Source: Candidatus Trichorickettsia mobilis (lineage in GTDB: Bacteria > Pseudomonadota > Alphaproteobacteria > Rickettsiales > Rickettsiaceae). From it: 64,000 nucleotides of DNA. The stretch spans positions 868,001 to 932,000 of the forward strand of contig NZ_CP112932.1 in NCBI RefSeq assembly GCF_034366785.1, in the 5' to 3' direction. Made by a program: the position numbers and the translations under genes. The notes beneath the pieces are model-generated. The model made no database searches and had not been told where the DNA came from. It saw only the letters and a list, made by a program, of their open reading frames with translations. Below, one piece after another: positions 1 to 9,637 of this stretch. Each line of letters begins with the position of its first letter. Within the stretch, counting starts at the first letter, position 1.

Positions 1-2307
1 GATAGTAATGGAATACCAGCAGTAAACTTTAATGAATACAATTACGAAGGTAATACTTTTTTAATTCAGCATATTCTCTTTGGTAATTTGGGGATAGTTC
101 GAATACTACTTGATCTGAAAGATGGTAATGGCAATCCGCTGGTAAACGTCAATCAGGTAGATAAACATGCGGGTGCATCTCCTTTGATGTGGGCTGCGGG
201 GGATAATAAGATGGAAATCCTTAAGCTACTATTCAACCTGAAAAATAGTGATGGCAGCCAAATGACAGATATTAAGATGAAAAATAATCTCGGTGAAAAT
301 ATTTTACATTTTACTGCACGTGATCACAACAAAGATCAACGTACAATGAAATACTTATTAGGACAAAAAGATGAGAATGGCTTACCTTTATTTGACATCA
401 ATGAACGGACTCCAAGCGGTTGGACAGTTTTGGATTGTTATGATAATGATCCAGAGATGTTGCAATTTTTGTTAAATCATGGAGCTAAATATAAAGAAAA
501 AGGAGCACACTCTGAAGAAGCAGATATTGCTAATGCTGGTCAATCCTCTCATGATAGCCGTGTCGATAAGCGCTCCAAAGAGTTATTATTACAACTACGT
601 GAGAATTTTATGGTTGTTACAGATCTATATCAAGATTTATTTCCGGTTATTAACAATGCTATTACAGAATTAGGCAATATTTTCGCATCACCTACCCAAG
701 ATCAAAAATTAATCTCTATACCATTATTATTAATAAATGCTAAGGCCAGGGAGACTCTAAAACAAGCGCAAGATAGCCTATTACAAGCAAAATTGGCAAC
801 AGAATACAAAAACAAAAATGCAGAAGAGCAGCAAGAGCTAACGGATATTATATTAGATCCTAAGAAATTTTTTGCAAAAGCACTAAATACTATAGAAATA
901 GTAGCAAAAAATAGCTGTAAAATAGGTAATGAGGAAACAACTTTTAACGAAGTTCTTGCTTTAGTTTTTAATGCAATGTTAGGAATTACTGAAGAAAATC
1001 CTAATGATAACACGAATTTGTGTAGTAATTTTATTAATCTTTGCGCTGAACTAGTAGATATGAGTACCACCTATTCTGCAGACAAAGGACTCAGTTGTAG
1101 TAATGGTACAATAAAAAAGCTGCTTAGTGTCATTGATAGTAAACATGAATCTTTGCAACCACAAGATGCTCCAAAATTAAATGTAGGTAATTATGAATAC
1201 ACAGAAGAGCAACTACAAGGATGGGTTATGGAAGCTTGGACAGGATTCAAGAATAAAGATGCTTTTATAGAGCATTATTTTGGTGGCGGTGATCAATTTA
1301 AGTTAGTGGTGAATGAATTTAGAGGTAAAATATTTCAGGTGTTATGCACATACCTATACGATAATAAATCATCGATTCCAGGTATATGTGAGATTGTCTC
1401 TAAGATAATCCAACCAAATACACACAAACACACATTGGAAACTCATCCAGAAATGGTTCTCACCGATATATTGGAAGCAATAGTTGATGAGTACGATAGG
1501 ATGAATGCGTACAAGAAATACTTGCCATACGATGGCATAACGAAGCCCAACGATATTTACTATTACTTGGTTAAAGGAGGATGTAATAAAGAGGAGTTAG
1601 AGGATTTTCTTTGTGCTAATGGTGCTGGTCATGATATTAAAGCCGATAGTAAAATACATGCAGAAATGCTGTCATGCGCTAACTTGCTTAACAAGTATGG
1701 AAATCTTTGGGACCGTGTAGGTATTGATACTGCTAAACGTGAAGCTTTGATTGATGTTTTAGAACAAAAATCTGCAAACTCATTTAAGGACGCATTACAA
1801 TTGATTAAAGACGATCATTGCGCCGAGTTACGGCAGAAGCTTATAGATGAGCAAATTGAAATAATTGTTTTTGATAAAAATAATCCATTAAGCTGGAAAC
1901 AAATAAATGATTTACTTACAATTCTACCAGGAACCAAAATAAGCAGTATTAGTCTGAGTGCAAGTGATGCAACAGGTATTAACGGTTTTTTATCATCTTT
2001 AATCGAGAAGAACATTACTATTGAGTTTAAAATAGAAGTAAAGGGTTTTAACATCAAACATAATATTCTTACTAATGAGCTTTGTGAGTATATAGCTGAG
2101 TATAATCAGCACAAAAAACACTGGGATCAAAAAACATCATATGATAAGCTTGATAATATTAACCATTATTTGGGAGCGTTAGAAACTTACAATGAGCAGA
2201 AAACTATAATTAATTTAGGATCATCAAATACAATCGAAAACCTAGAGACAACAGCATTATTAGGTTTAACAAATGATACTAGTGCCAATATTATATCTGA
2301 GGAATAA
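1..2307 (+). CDS. Ankyrin-repeat protein, 5' end outside the window
   Basis: The reading frame is open from base 1, so the N-terminus lies outside the window; 768 residues are visible. About the first 145 visible residues form ankyrin-type repeats, with recurring hydrophobic helices such as GIVRILLDLKDGNGNPL and KMEILKLLFNLKNSDGS and later a LLNHGA helix end. The remaining ~600 residues are mostly helical and rich in charged residues, and I recognise no enzyme motif in them. Ankyrin proteins of Rickettsiales are often secreted or host-interacting, so an effector role is possible, but this is inference; no signal peptide can be judged without the start. The neighbouring LRR protein and desaturase suggest an accessory region. 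An internal TTG at 88 could be called as a start but has no special support. Confidence 0.8.
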   Translation, partial: DSNGIPAVNFNEYNYEGNTFLIQHILFGNLGIVRILLDLKDGNGNPLVNVNQVDKHAGASPLMWAAGDNKMEILKLLFNLKNSDGSQMTDIKMKNNLGENILHFTARDHNKDQRTMKYLLGQKDENGLPLFDINERTPSGWTVLDCYDNDPEMLQFLLNHGAKYKEKGAHSEEADIANAGQSSHDSRVDKRSKELLLQLRENFMVVTDLYQDLFPVINNAITELGNIFASPTQDQKLISIPLLLINAKARETLKQAQDSLLQAKLATEYKNKNAEEQQELTDIILDPKKFFAKALNTIEIVAKNSCKIGNEETTFNEVLALVFNAMLGITEENPNDNTNLCSNFINLCAELVDMSTTYSADKGLSCSNGTIKKLLSVIDSKHESLQPQDAPKLNVGNYEYTEEQLQGWVMEAWTGFKNKDAFIEHYFGGGDQFKLVVNEFRGKIFQVLCTYLYDNKSSIPGICEIVSKIIQPNTHKHTLETHPEMVLTDILEAIVDEYDRMNAYKKYLPYDGITKPNDIYYYLVKGGCNKEELEDFLCANGAGHDIKADSKIHAEMLSCANLLNKYGNLWDRVGIDTAKREALIDVLEQKSANSFKDALQLIKDDHCAELRQKLIDEQIEIIVFDKNNPLSWKQINDLLTILPGTKISSISLSASDATGINGFLSSLIEKNITIEFKIEVKGFNIKHNILTNELCEYIAEYNQHKKHWDQKTSYDKLDNINHYLGALETYNEQKTIINLGSSNTIENLETTALLGLTNDTSANIISEE

Positions 2308-2420
2308 ATTTTTTATAAATAATAAGTTATTAGATGATAAAAACTTAAAGAAAGATAAAAGTTTACTATATTGTCGTTCTCGAGTAAAAAAGTAGGAGAG
2401 TGTTGTTTACGGTTTTTTTT

Positions 2421-2520
2421 AACCTGTCATTGCGAGACCATGTTAGTGGTCGAAGCAATCCAGTATTAACCCCGAGTTTCTGGATTACTTCGGAGCTAAA
2501 GCTCTTCGCAATGACAGGTT
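2421..2520. repeat. RPE-like palindromic element (gtcattgcgag family)
   Basis: An imperfect 100-bp palindrome. The left arm aacctgtcattgcgaga pairs with the right arm ending cttcgcaatgacaggtt, and inside it cgaagcaatccag pairs with ctggattacttcg. Related copies or fragments lie near 21850, 26440, 27284, 40380 and 52700. It fills most of the 286-bp gap between the ankyrin gene and the HU/IHF gene. The downstream atgaacgctcacaa motif (2562-2576) recurs near 27490. Confidence 0.75.
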
Positions 2521-2593
2521 GTAGCTTTGCAAGTCGCATATAAACGCTTAAACTTAACATTTATGAACGCTCACAAAAGTAGATTAAAATATT

Positions 2594-2914
2594 ATGAATA
2601 CTACAAATCAAAACTCTATTACTATTACCAAGGAAAAGATCGCTGCCATGCTAAAATCAAAACTAGGATTCTCTGGCGTGGTTTGTGAGGAAATAGTAAA
2701 TCAAATTTTTAACCAGATGCAAGTTATTTTAAAAAGTGAGCAGAAGTTAGTATTGCAGAAGTTTGGCAGTTTTAGTATCAATAATAAGAAAGCAAGACCC
2801 GGTCAAAATTTGCAGACCAAAACTCAAATGATTATTGAACCAAGAAGCGTTGTCAGCTTCTCTCCTGCCAAATATTTAAAGAATATAGTTAATGATCATC
2901 ATGAACTAAAATGA
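2594..2914 (+). CDS. HU/IHF-family DNA-binding protein
   Basis: A 106-residue histone-like protein expected to bind and bend DNA as a dimer in the nucleoid. The family hallmarks are present: a helical N-terminal half, the GSF turn at about residue 58, the beta-arm motif RPGQNLQT at about 68-75 and the C-terminal VVSFSPAKYLK. The length is slightly above the usual ~90-100 because of an eight-residue polar N-terminal tail. The RPGxN arm resembles IHF subunits more than HU, but the sequence does not decide between them. It stands alone, flanked by a palindromic repeat upstream and about 250 bp of apparently non-coding DNA downstream. Confidence 0.9.
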   Translation: MNTTNQNSITITKEKIAAMLKSKLGFSGVVCEEIVNQIFNQMQVILKSEQKLVLQKFGSFSINNKKARPGQNLQTKTQMIIEPRSVVSFSPAKYLKNIVNDHHELK

Positions 2915-3168
2915 TTGCAAATTTACAATATAAAAAATACTACTTCATTGGTGAAGTAATAACCATACTCCAAATACCTGCTCATCAGTTTATGATATTT
3001 GGAGAAAGCTTTACCAAATTTTACTGTTACTAAAATTAAAGGTCGACGATATTGTACTCAAAATCACATACTTAGAAGAGGGCTAATTTTGAAAAATCAT
3101 GGTCTATAATCATATATGTACACATAAACAAAAATCTGCAATTCCTATCCAGCATTATAAATTTTTGA

Positions 3169-4395
3169 TCAAATTTTAAAACGAAACTCGCAATGAGTTG
3201 CAATATATTTGCTAGAATCTAATTCCAACCGCTTAAGTTTTATTAGAATTTTTTCTATTTCTTCTTGTTTTATAGAATTAGAATTATTTATTAAATATTC
3301 CATTCTTTTTTCAAGAAACAAAGCTTTCTGTTTGAATTTTATTAATTTATTACTTACGTTTGTGCTAACTTGACTAAGATGTTTGTCCATTTCTTTTGTT
3401 AAAGTTTCGATTAACTTAATTAACATAGTATCTATATCATTTAATTGCTTTTTTATGTTAATAGAGAATTGCTGTTTTGTCAGTTCAACTTTTGCCTTAA
3501 TCCGTTCACGAGGTGTTCTCACAACATCGTTTGCCAAACCTAACTTTTCCATTAGTGCTATTATCCATTTGTGCACATCTAATTGATACCATTTGTGTCC
3601 ATTCCTATAATCGCGTGGAAAGGCGTGGTGAAAATTATGCCAATTCTCTCCAAGAAACACAAAAAATAAAGATGGTATATCGCCTGCAGTACTATTTATA
3701 TATTCTTTGCTTCCAAAAAAATGCACTACAGAATTAATACAGAAAGTTGCTTGTTGCTGGATGGCTCTTCCAATACCAATAAATATGAATCCAGCTAAGG
3801 AATATTGCAAACTACCACCTATAGCATAACCTATACAAAATGGAACTAATGTATTTACTATTATTGCTATACTCCAATAATTTTTAAATTGCCACATAAT
3901 GATTTTGTTTTTTCCTAACCTCTTTAAAGCACTCCTCTCTATTTGCTTTCTAGGCGCTCCGCCATCTAACATCCACCCTATATGCGACCAAAAAAAACCT
4001 TTTAATTTTCCTTTAGTTGAATACTCATTCTTATTTTCTTCTAGCAGGCAGTACTTTAGAGGAGTATGTGGATCTTTTCCTAACACATCAGTATATGAAT
4101 GATGTTTATCATGATCAGAAACCCAAGCAAGCACTGGTCCTTGCAAGGTTCCAGCTGATACTACTGCTAAAACAAACTCGATAAATTTGTTTGTTTTGTA
4201 AGATCCATGCGCCCATAGCCTGTGTATTCCTACCCCCACAGAAATACAAAAAGTATAAAAGGAGGCAATAATACATATAATTTCAAACGTAGAAATTCCG
4301 AATTTATTCCAGTAAAGGAATCCTAAAAAACATATTATTAATGGATATACTATCAGTACAAAACCAGCAATATAATTTATTTTAATATTTTTCAT
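3169..4395 (-). CDS. Acyl-CoA/fatty acid desaturase with C-terminal helical tail
   Basis: A membrane di-iron desaturase of the eukaryote-type delta-9 (stearoyl-CoA) family, expected to put a cis double bond into acyl chains. All three histidine boxes are present: HRLWAH at about residue 58, HDKHH at about 95 and HNFHH at about 253, with hydrophobic segments between them. I place the start at the ATG at 4395 (408 residues); a TTG at 4419 would add eight residues, and neither has a good ribosome site. Residues ~295-400 form a lysine- and glutamate-rich helical tail, probably coiled coil, that is not part of the catalytic domain. No cytochrome b5 domain is seen. It stands alone and may have been acquired by transfer. 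Confidence 0.9.
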   Translation of the reverse strand: MKNIKINYIAGFVLIVYPLIICFLGFLYWNKFGISTFEIICIIASFYTFCISVGVGIHRLWAHGSYKTNKFIEFVLAVVSAGTLQGPVLAWVSDHDKHHSYTDVLGKDPHTPLKYCLLEENKNEYSTKGKLKGFFWSHIGWMLDGGAPRKQIERSALKRLGKNKIIMWQFKNYWSIAIIVNTLVPFCIGYAIGGSLQYSLAGFIFIGIGRAIQQQATFCINSVVHFFGSKEYINSTAGDIPSLFFVFLGENWHNFHHAFPRDYRNGHKWYQLDVHKWIIALMEKLGLANDVVRTPRERIKAKVELTKQQFSINIKKQLNDIDTMLIKLIETLTKEMDKHLSQVSTNVSNKLIKFKQKALFLEKRMEYLINNSNSIKQEEIEKILIKLKRLELDSSKYIATHCEFRFKI

Positions 4396-4568
4396 GGCAA
4401 ACTGTTTTAGATAAATCAAGTTCTCGAACTACAAATTAGAGAATTTTTGATAGATTATTACTTTGTAAAAAAAACACAAGTACTTTTTTGGCTCTTATAC
4501 CACCTTTTTATCTACTCCGCAAACAGGTAGTCATGTATTGTCTACCGACAACTGTAATTGTCGATTAG

Positions 4569-5000
4569 ATTTTAGGCAGCAAGAAGCCTTCTACTTTACG
4601 CAAATGGTTAAAGCGTTACGAAGAGAAAGGGATAACAGGATTAAAAGAACTTAGCAGTAGGCCTCATTCTTTTTCTAGGAAAATATCAGACCAGCAAGCA
4701 AAGCTTGTGCTATCTCTACGTAATGAACGTAAATCAGGCGTTAGAAGAATACAAAGTGAGATCAAAAGATTATATGATACTTCACTTTCATTATCTACTA
4801 TTCATAAAATCTTTAAAAATAACAATATATCATATTTACAAAAGAAAAGGCATTATCGCAAACAAGTCAAAAGGTATAATTGCAAGTTTCCAGGAGAACT
4901 AGTACAAATAGAACTTTGTAAAATAGCAGGAGGCTTATATCAGTATACGGCCATAGATGATGCCAATTTTTGTATAAATTTTTCAGTCCATTATATTTAA
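4569..5000 (+). pseudogene. IS481-type transposase remnant
   Basis: The frame after a TAG at 4566 encodes a helix-turn-helix stretch (STLRKWLKRYEEKGITGLKE) followed by SSRPHSFSRKIS, a second HTH (TIHKIFKNNNISYLQKK) and the beginning of an rve integrase domain (FPGELVQIELCKI...YQYTAIDD). It stops at 5000, so most of the catalytic domain is missing, and the usual first acidic residue after VQI appears as glutamate (VQIE). No start codon precedes the HTH and no clear terminal inverted repeats were found. The 3' end overlaps the last bases of the LRR gene on the other strand, suggesting a junction where the insertion sequence was cut off. Confidence 0.75.
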
Positions 5001-5800
5001 CAATTAGCATACTCTTCTGTGGCATTTCCTATAATAGTATACTCTATGGCATTTCCTATAACTTTCCCTACCAATTCCACCATATTTTCTGAATTATAAC
5101 ACATAGTATTTAGGTACTTAATAGTGGGCGGGATATTTTTTTCAATAAAGTCTACTCCTTCTTTGTTAGAAAAATTACCACGTACATCTAAAGACACTAT
5201 CTTAGTATGTGGTAGAGTTAGAGCCAACCGTTTCAAACCAATACTGCTAATAGAATTACAGCAGATATCAAGAAATTTAATTTGCATTTCAGGTAATCTC
5301 TCTGTCAGAGTAATAAGACCACAATCTCCAAATTTATTGTCACCTACATATAAGACTTGAATAGATAAAGGCAAATTAGCAAATATAGCTTCTATACCTT
5401 TATCTCCTATTAGATTGCTATTAAGATTTAAATACTTTAGAACAGAAAAATTAAATATTCCTGCTAAGGTTATAGAGGTTTTGTCACCTAAAGCATTAGA
5501 AGCTAAATTAAGCCCCTTTATAGTGCCACAGATTAGCAGCTTACTTATTGTAGCCAAATTTTTTTTAATAATAAGTTGTGAGTATTCTAAATTTAAGCAA
5601 CTTGCTGAATAATCAATAATATTGGCATTGCTTTCTTTAAACGTAATAGTTACATCTGTAGTAGAAGTTTCAATAGTAATTTCATTAACTTGTTCAAAGG
5701 ATTTGTCATGAGAATAAGATTTACCACTTAGAAGATTACATAATTTTTGTAAAAACGAGGTTTGAGCTGGTTGAGGATTATACGATTTTATCTTAGACAT
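4997..5800 (-). CDS. Leucine-rich repeat protein
   Basis: A 267-residue protein with about five ribonuclease-inhibitor-type leucine-rich repeats between residues ~85 and ~240, recognisable by units such as LNLASNALGDK, LNLNSNLIGDKG, LYVGDNKFGDCG and LDICCNSISSIG. There is no obvious signal peptide or membrane segment. The last ~25 residues contain a short duplication (GNAIEYTI then GNATEEY) from a near-perfect direct repeat, ggcatttcctata, at about 5021 and 5048. LRR proteins of intracellular bacteria can be host-targeted, but nothing here proves secretion. The C-terminus meets a transposase remnant, so it may be shorter than the ancestral protein. Confidence 0.75.
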   Translation of the reverse strand: MSKIKSYNPQPAQTSFLQKLCNLLSGKSYSHDKSFEQVNEITIETSTTDVTITFKESNANIIDYSASCLNLEYSQLIIKKNLATISKLLICGTIKGLNLASNALGDKTSITLAGIFNFSVLKYLNLNSNLIGDKGIEAIFANLPLSIQVLYVGDNKFGDCGLITLTERLPEMQIKFLDICCNSISSIGLKRLALTLPHTKIVSLDVRGNFSNKEGVDFIEKNIPPTIKYLNTMCYNSENMVELVGKVIGNAIEYTIIGNATEEYANC

Positions 5801-5941
5801 ATATTTATCTTATTAATAGTTGTATAAATAATATTATAGTTGATAAGTTAATTATTGATTAACTATTATATGTCTTTTTCTAAGCATCAACTATGTTCTG
5901 TTATTTCACCTAGATTTTAACCTCTACATAAATTTTATATT

Positions 5942-6814
5942 ATGAAAAATTCTTTATTTATTTTTGGATTAGGATATTCAGCCAGTGTATTAGCTAAAAA
6001 TTTAGCTGCAAAGAACTGGCATATTTCTGGTACTTCACGAGACTACAATAAATGTCGGGATTATCAATGTCTTGGCTATGAAATGTTTGATTTTGCTGAT
6101 ACTAATATTCAAAAAGCATTGATTAAGAGTACACATTTGCTGGTTTCTATACCACCATCCACAGAGCAAATAGATCCTACTCTTGAGTTATACGGTAATT
6201 ATTTACGCAGTAACCTAAATGGATCTTCTTTGCAATGGATAGGATATCTTTCTAGTACTGGAGTTTATGGTGATCATCAAGGAGCATGGGTTGATGAAGA
6301 TACTTTATTAAAACCAAGTAGTAATAAACGCGCAGAACAACGCACAGCGGCAGAAATTGCTTGGCTAACTCTTGGTCAAGGACTTAATATTCAGACTAAT
6401 ATATTTCGTCTATCCGGTATTTACGGACCACAGCGTAACGTAATTCAACAATTAAAACATGGACAAGCACAATGTATTTTTAAAGAAGGACAAGTGTTTT
6501 CTCGCATTCATGTAGATGACATTGCAAATACATTAGAAATATCTATGCATAAATCAATGGCTGGTGCCATCTATAATATAAGTGATGATGAGCCAGCACC
6601 ATCGCATGAAGTTATGCAGTACGCAGCTTCATTGCTTGGTTTGCCACCACCAACAATCATTCCCTACCATCAAGCAGCTTTATCAGAGATGGCGCAAGAA
6701 TTTTATAGCAATAACCGTCGTATTAAAAATGATCGCATCAAAAATTATTTGGGGATCAAGCTCCAATATCCTACTTATAGAGAAGGGTTAGCAACGCTTA
6801 TATACTGCGAGTAA
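5942..6814 (+). CDS. SDR-family NAD(P)-dependent protein (YeeZ-like)
   Basis: A 290-residue extended short-chain dehydrogenase/epimerase-like protein. The nucleotide-binding loop is GLGYSA at residues 9-14, and a YLSSTGVYGDH segment provides the Ser/Tyr region; RLSGIYGP and FSRIHVDDIANTL are typical of the nucleotide-sugar epimerase-like branch. The substrate cannot be read from the sequence. The last codons and the TAA stop lie inside the left arm of the palindromic element at 6801, so the C-terminal IYCE is repeat-encoded. The gene stands alone between an LRR gene and the convergent potABCD operon. Confidence 0.8.
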   Translation: MKNSLFIFGLGYSASVLAKNLAAKNWHISGTSRDYNKCRDYQCLGYEMFDFADTNIQKALIKSTHLLVSIPPSTEQIDPTLELYGNYLRSNLNGSSLQWIGYLSSTGVYGDHQGAWVDEDTLLKPSSNKRAEQRTAAEIAWLTLGQGLNIQTNIFRLSGIYGPQRNVIQQLKHGQAQCIFKEGQVFSRIHVDDIANTLEISMHKSMAGAIYNISDDEPAPSHEVMQYAASLLGLPPPTIIPYHQAALSEMAQEFYSNNRRIKNDRIKNYLGIKLQYPTYREGLATLIYCE

Positions 6815-6963
6815 ATGAAAAGTTGGTAAAAATGTTTGTCATGCTGAACTCGTTTCAGCATCTCGTCAGGAACTCTCAAGATGCTGGAACGAGTTCAGTA
6901 TGACTACTGCTATCCAAGGCTACGCACTGCAATTTTTTCAACTTTTCATTTACTCGCAGTATA
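6801..6963. repeat. MITE-like element with 25-bp perfect terminal inverted repeats
   Basis: The left arm begins tatactgcgagtaaatgaaa (6801-6825) and is matched exactly by the right arm ending tttcatttactcgcagtata (6939-6963). Nested inside is a second hairpin, gtcatgctgaactcgtttca (6838-) with its partner ending gagttcagtatgac (6904), related to the gtcatcccgaac repeats at 61299 and 62722. The left arm supplies the stop codon of the upstream SDR gene. Confidence 0.85.
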
Positions 6964-6993
6964 CGTACAGAAGTTTAACAATTTGATAGTCAA

Positions 6994-8031
6994 TTATAAT
7001 TGACTATTTGTTTTTAGTTTTTCCCAATACATCTCATGAATATTAATTACTTTTCCTAAATCTTCATGAAATAACCCATTTTTAATCACTTCTTTTGGTG
7101 GAAAAATGGCCTGATTATTTTTTAAATCTGGATCAATAATTTCTAACATTGCTTGATTTGGTACGCTATATCCTAGTTCTTCAGCAATTTGCTTGGCAAT
7201 TTCAGGTCTATGAATAAAGCTAATAAACTTATAAGCATTGTCTAAATTTTTTGCACCAACTGGTATAGAAAAATTATCAAATGATAAAACAGCACCTTCT
7301 TTAGGGTAAATAAATTTTAAATTAGGATTTTCTTTCATGGCGATATAGGCTTCGCCATTCCAATTCATACCAATAATCACTTCTTCACTAATGTATGGTA
7401 CCTTAGTAGATTCAGAAGAAAATAATTTTACATTAGGAATCAAGCTTGTTAGTTTCTCGTATGCTTGTTTTATATGGACTTCATTCGTTTCATTACCGCT
7501 ATATCCTAATAAAGTTAAAGCGGCATGAAAAACTTCTCGCATATCATCAACCAACATCACTTTGCCTTTATAATTAGGATTAAATAAGTCTCCCCAACTG
7601 TCAATATTATCTTTGATATAAGCAGTATTGTATAATATACCAGTATAAGAAAACATAAATGGTATGCTATATTCATTATTAGGGTCAAATGATTGATTAA
7701 GTGCATCTGGGTCAATATTTTTAAAACTAGGAATCTTACTTTTATCTATTAATTGCAATAATTTATCCTGCTTCATTTTGCCGATAAAATAACTTGAAGG
7801 ACAAACAATATCATAACCTGCTTTATCACCTAAAAGTTTCAGCTTTGAATACATTGACTCATTATTATCATAAGTAGATAATACTACCTGTACCCCAGAT
7901 TCTTTAACAAACTCATCTATAACTTTTTGCGGTAATTCTTCAGCCCAGCAATATATATATAACTTCTGCTCATTTGCTTGAGCTGAGATCGAAATTACTG
8001 AAAGTAGAATAATAAAAAGTAATTTTCTCAT
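6994..8031 (-). CDS. potD: Spermidine/putrescine ABC transporter, substrate-binding protein
   Basis: A 345-residue periplasmic polyamine-binding protein. It starts with a signal peptide of about 19 residues (MRKLLFIILLSVISISAQA) and the mature part begins with KLYIYCWAEELP, the typical PotD/PotF opening. Internal segments such as DIVCPSSYFIGKM, IPFMFSYTGILYN and IGMNWNGEAYIAM match the family fold, and the length is normal. It is the last gene of potA-potB-potC-potD; its ATG overlaps the potC stop by four bases (ATGA). It would deliver polyamines to the PotBC channel. Preference for spermidine or putrescine cannot be told from the sequence. Confidence 0.93.
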   Translation of the reverse strand: MRKLLFIILLSVISISAQANEQKLYIYCWAEELPQKVIDEFVKESGVQVVLSTYDNNESMYSKLKLLGDKAGYDIVCPSSYFIGKMKQDKLLQLIDKSKIPSFKNIDPDALNQSFDPNNEYSIPFMFSYTGILYNTAYIKDNIDSWGDLFNPNYKGKVMLVDDMREVFHAALTLLGYSGNETNEVHIKQAYEKLTSLIPNVKLFSSESTKVPYISEEVIIGMNWNGEAYIAMKENPNLKFIYPKEGAVLSFDNFSIPVGAKNLDNAYKFISFIHRPEIAKQIAEELGYSVPNQAMLEIIDPDLKNNQAIFPPKEVIKNGLFHEDLGKVINIHEMYWEKLKTNSQL

Positions 8032-8798
8032 TTTTTATTCCTCATAATTAATAATTGGGCAGTCACTATTAAACTAATAGATAAAAATAAAATAATTGCA
8101 CAAATAGCATTAACTTCTGGCTTAACTCCTACCTTAGCCATAGAATATATTAATAATGGTAAAATTTCAAAAGTTGGACCAGTAACAAAATGGCTCACTA
8201 CAACATCATCAAATGATATGATAAAAGCCAGCAACCATGAAGATAAAATAGTCGGGAAAATTATCGGTACTATAATTTTCCATAAAATACAAAAATCACT
8301 AGCTCCCAAATCTTTTGCCGCTTCAATAATATTTTTATCAAAAGATTTTAGCCTAGTCAGGATCGTAATTACCACAAATGGTAAACAAAAAGCAATGTGG
8401 GCAATTAATAAAGTAATAAAACCTAATGGCACTTGCAGTACCATGAAACAAATTAAAAAGCTTATACCCATCACAATCTCAGGCATAACTAGTGTTAGAT
8501 AAATTAAAGCTTTTGAAAACTCTTTAAAACGATAATCATATTTAAAAAAGCTAAACACCGAGATGCAGCCGATAATAGTTGCCAATGTTGCTGCAATTGT
8601 TGATACAGTTAATGAATTAATTGTTGCTTTAATTAAAGCAGGATTATATAAAAACTTTTGATACCATTCTAAAGTAAAACCGCCCCAATTTATTCCATAT
8701 TTTGACGCATTAAACGAATTAGTAATAAGTACCATAATTGGAAAATATAATGCTAATAAGAATAATATGGTATAGATAAATTTACAACACCTAATCAT
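8028..8798 (-). CDS. potC: Spermidine/putrescine ABC transporter permease
   Basis: A 256-residue inner-membrane permease with about six hydrophobic segments. The cytoplasmic EAA loop that contacts the ATPase reads EAAKDLGASDFCILWKIIVP at about residues 158-177, and the opening FNASKYGINWGGFTLEWYQKF region is typical of PotC. It overlaps potB upstream and potD downstream by four bases each, which supports translational coupling. With PotB it forms the membrane channel for polyamine import. Confidence 0.93.
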   Translation of the reverse strand: MIRCCKFIYTILFLLALYFPIMVLITNSFNASKYGINWGGFTLEWYQKFLYNPALIKATINSLTVSTIAATLATIIGCISVFSFFKYDYRFKEFSKALIYLTLVMPEIVMGISFLICFMVLQVPLGFITLLIAHIAFCLPFVVITILTRLKSFDKNIIEAAKDLGASDFCILWKIIVPIIFPTILSSWLLAFIISFDDVVVSHFVTGPTFEILPLLIYSMAKVGVKPEVNAICAIILFLSISLIVTAQLLIMRNKK

Positions 8799-9637
8799 TT
8801 TGTTTTATCCATACTATCTTTAGATAATATCACCCAGAATGCCATCATTATAAATAGCGTCATACAGATTACTGAGCCTACTGGCCAATTACGTACAGTC
8901 AAAAACTGATTTTTAATTAAATTACCAATCATCATGTTTTTTGCTCCACCAAGGATATCTGATATGTAAAACATTCCTAAAGCCGATAGAAAAACAAACA
9001 TACATCCAGAGATAATACCAGGATAGCTCATGGGAAAAATCACTTTCCAAAAAACCTGAAATTTTGAAGCACCAAGATCAAGCGCTGCTTCAATATACAT
9101 GCGATCTATCTTTTCTAAGGCTAGATATAAAGGTAAAATCATAAAAGGAATTAGCGCATAAACCAAGCCTAATACTACCGCATAATCATTATATAATAAA
9201 CTAATTGGTTGTTCAATAACCCCTACTTTGAGCAATAGCTTATTGATAAAACCATTGGTTCTCAATATTGGAATCATTGCATAGCATCTAATCATTGAAC
9301 TAACCCAAAAAGGGATCATAGCAAACATTAAACATAAATTTTTAACTACCTTGTTTTCAATGCGAGAAATAATATATGCAAATGGATAGCCACAAATCAG
9401 GCTGTAGATAGTAGCAAGCGCAGCAATCTTAAAAGAATATAAATAGATAGTGAGGTAGGTATTAGTAAAAATTACCCGATAATTTTCTAAAGTAAATTCA
9501 AAGTTAATTAACTGTAGTTCGTCATATTTTAAAAAACTGGTGAATAATATCAGACTGTTAGGGATTAATACGAATAGCGACACCCAAAATAAGGTAAGAG
9601 ATATAGCACTAGACTTAAATGAAATTTTACTAATCAT
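8795..9637 (-). CDS. potB: Spermidine/putrescine ABC transporter permease
   Basis: A 280-residue inner-membrane permease, partner of PotC. Hydrophobic segments cover most of the length, and the EAA loop EAALDLGASKFQVFWKVIFP is at about residues 183-202. The segment RTNGFINKLLLKVGVIEQP is characteristic of PotB-type permeases. The start overlaps the end of potA by eight bases. The operon is complete, which suggests a working polyamine importer rather than a relic. Confidence 0.93.
   Translation of the reverse strand: MISKISFKSSAISLTLFWVSLFVLIPNSLILFTSFLKYDELQLINFEFTLENYRVIFTNTYLTIYLYSFKIAALATIYSLICGYPFAYIISRIENKVVKNLCLMFAMIPFWVSSMIRCYAMIPILRTNGFINKLLLKVGVIEQPISLLYNDYAVVLGLVYALIPFMILPLYLALEKIDRMYIEAALDLGASKFQVFWKVIFPMSYPGIISGCMFVFLSALGMFYISDILGGAKNMMIGNLIKNQFLTVRNWPVGSVICMTLFIMMAFWVILSKDSMDKTK

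Noticed and set aside
2366-2560. A 64-codon minus-strand frame
   Set aside because: It lies across the palindromic element at 2421 and has no gene-like features.
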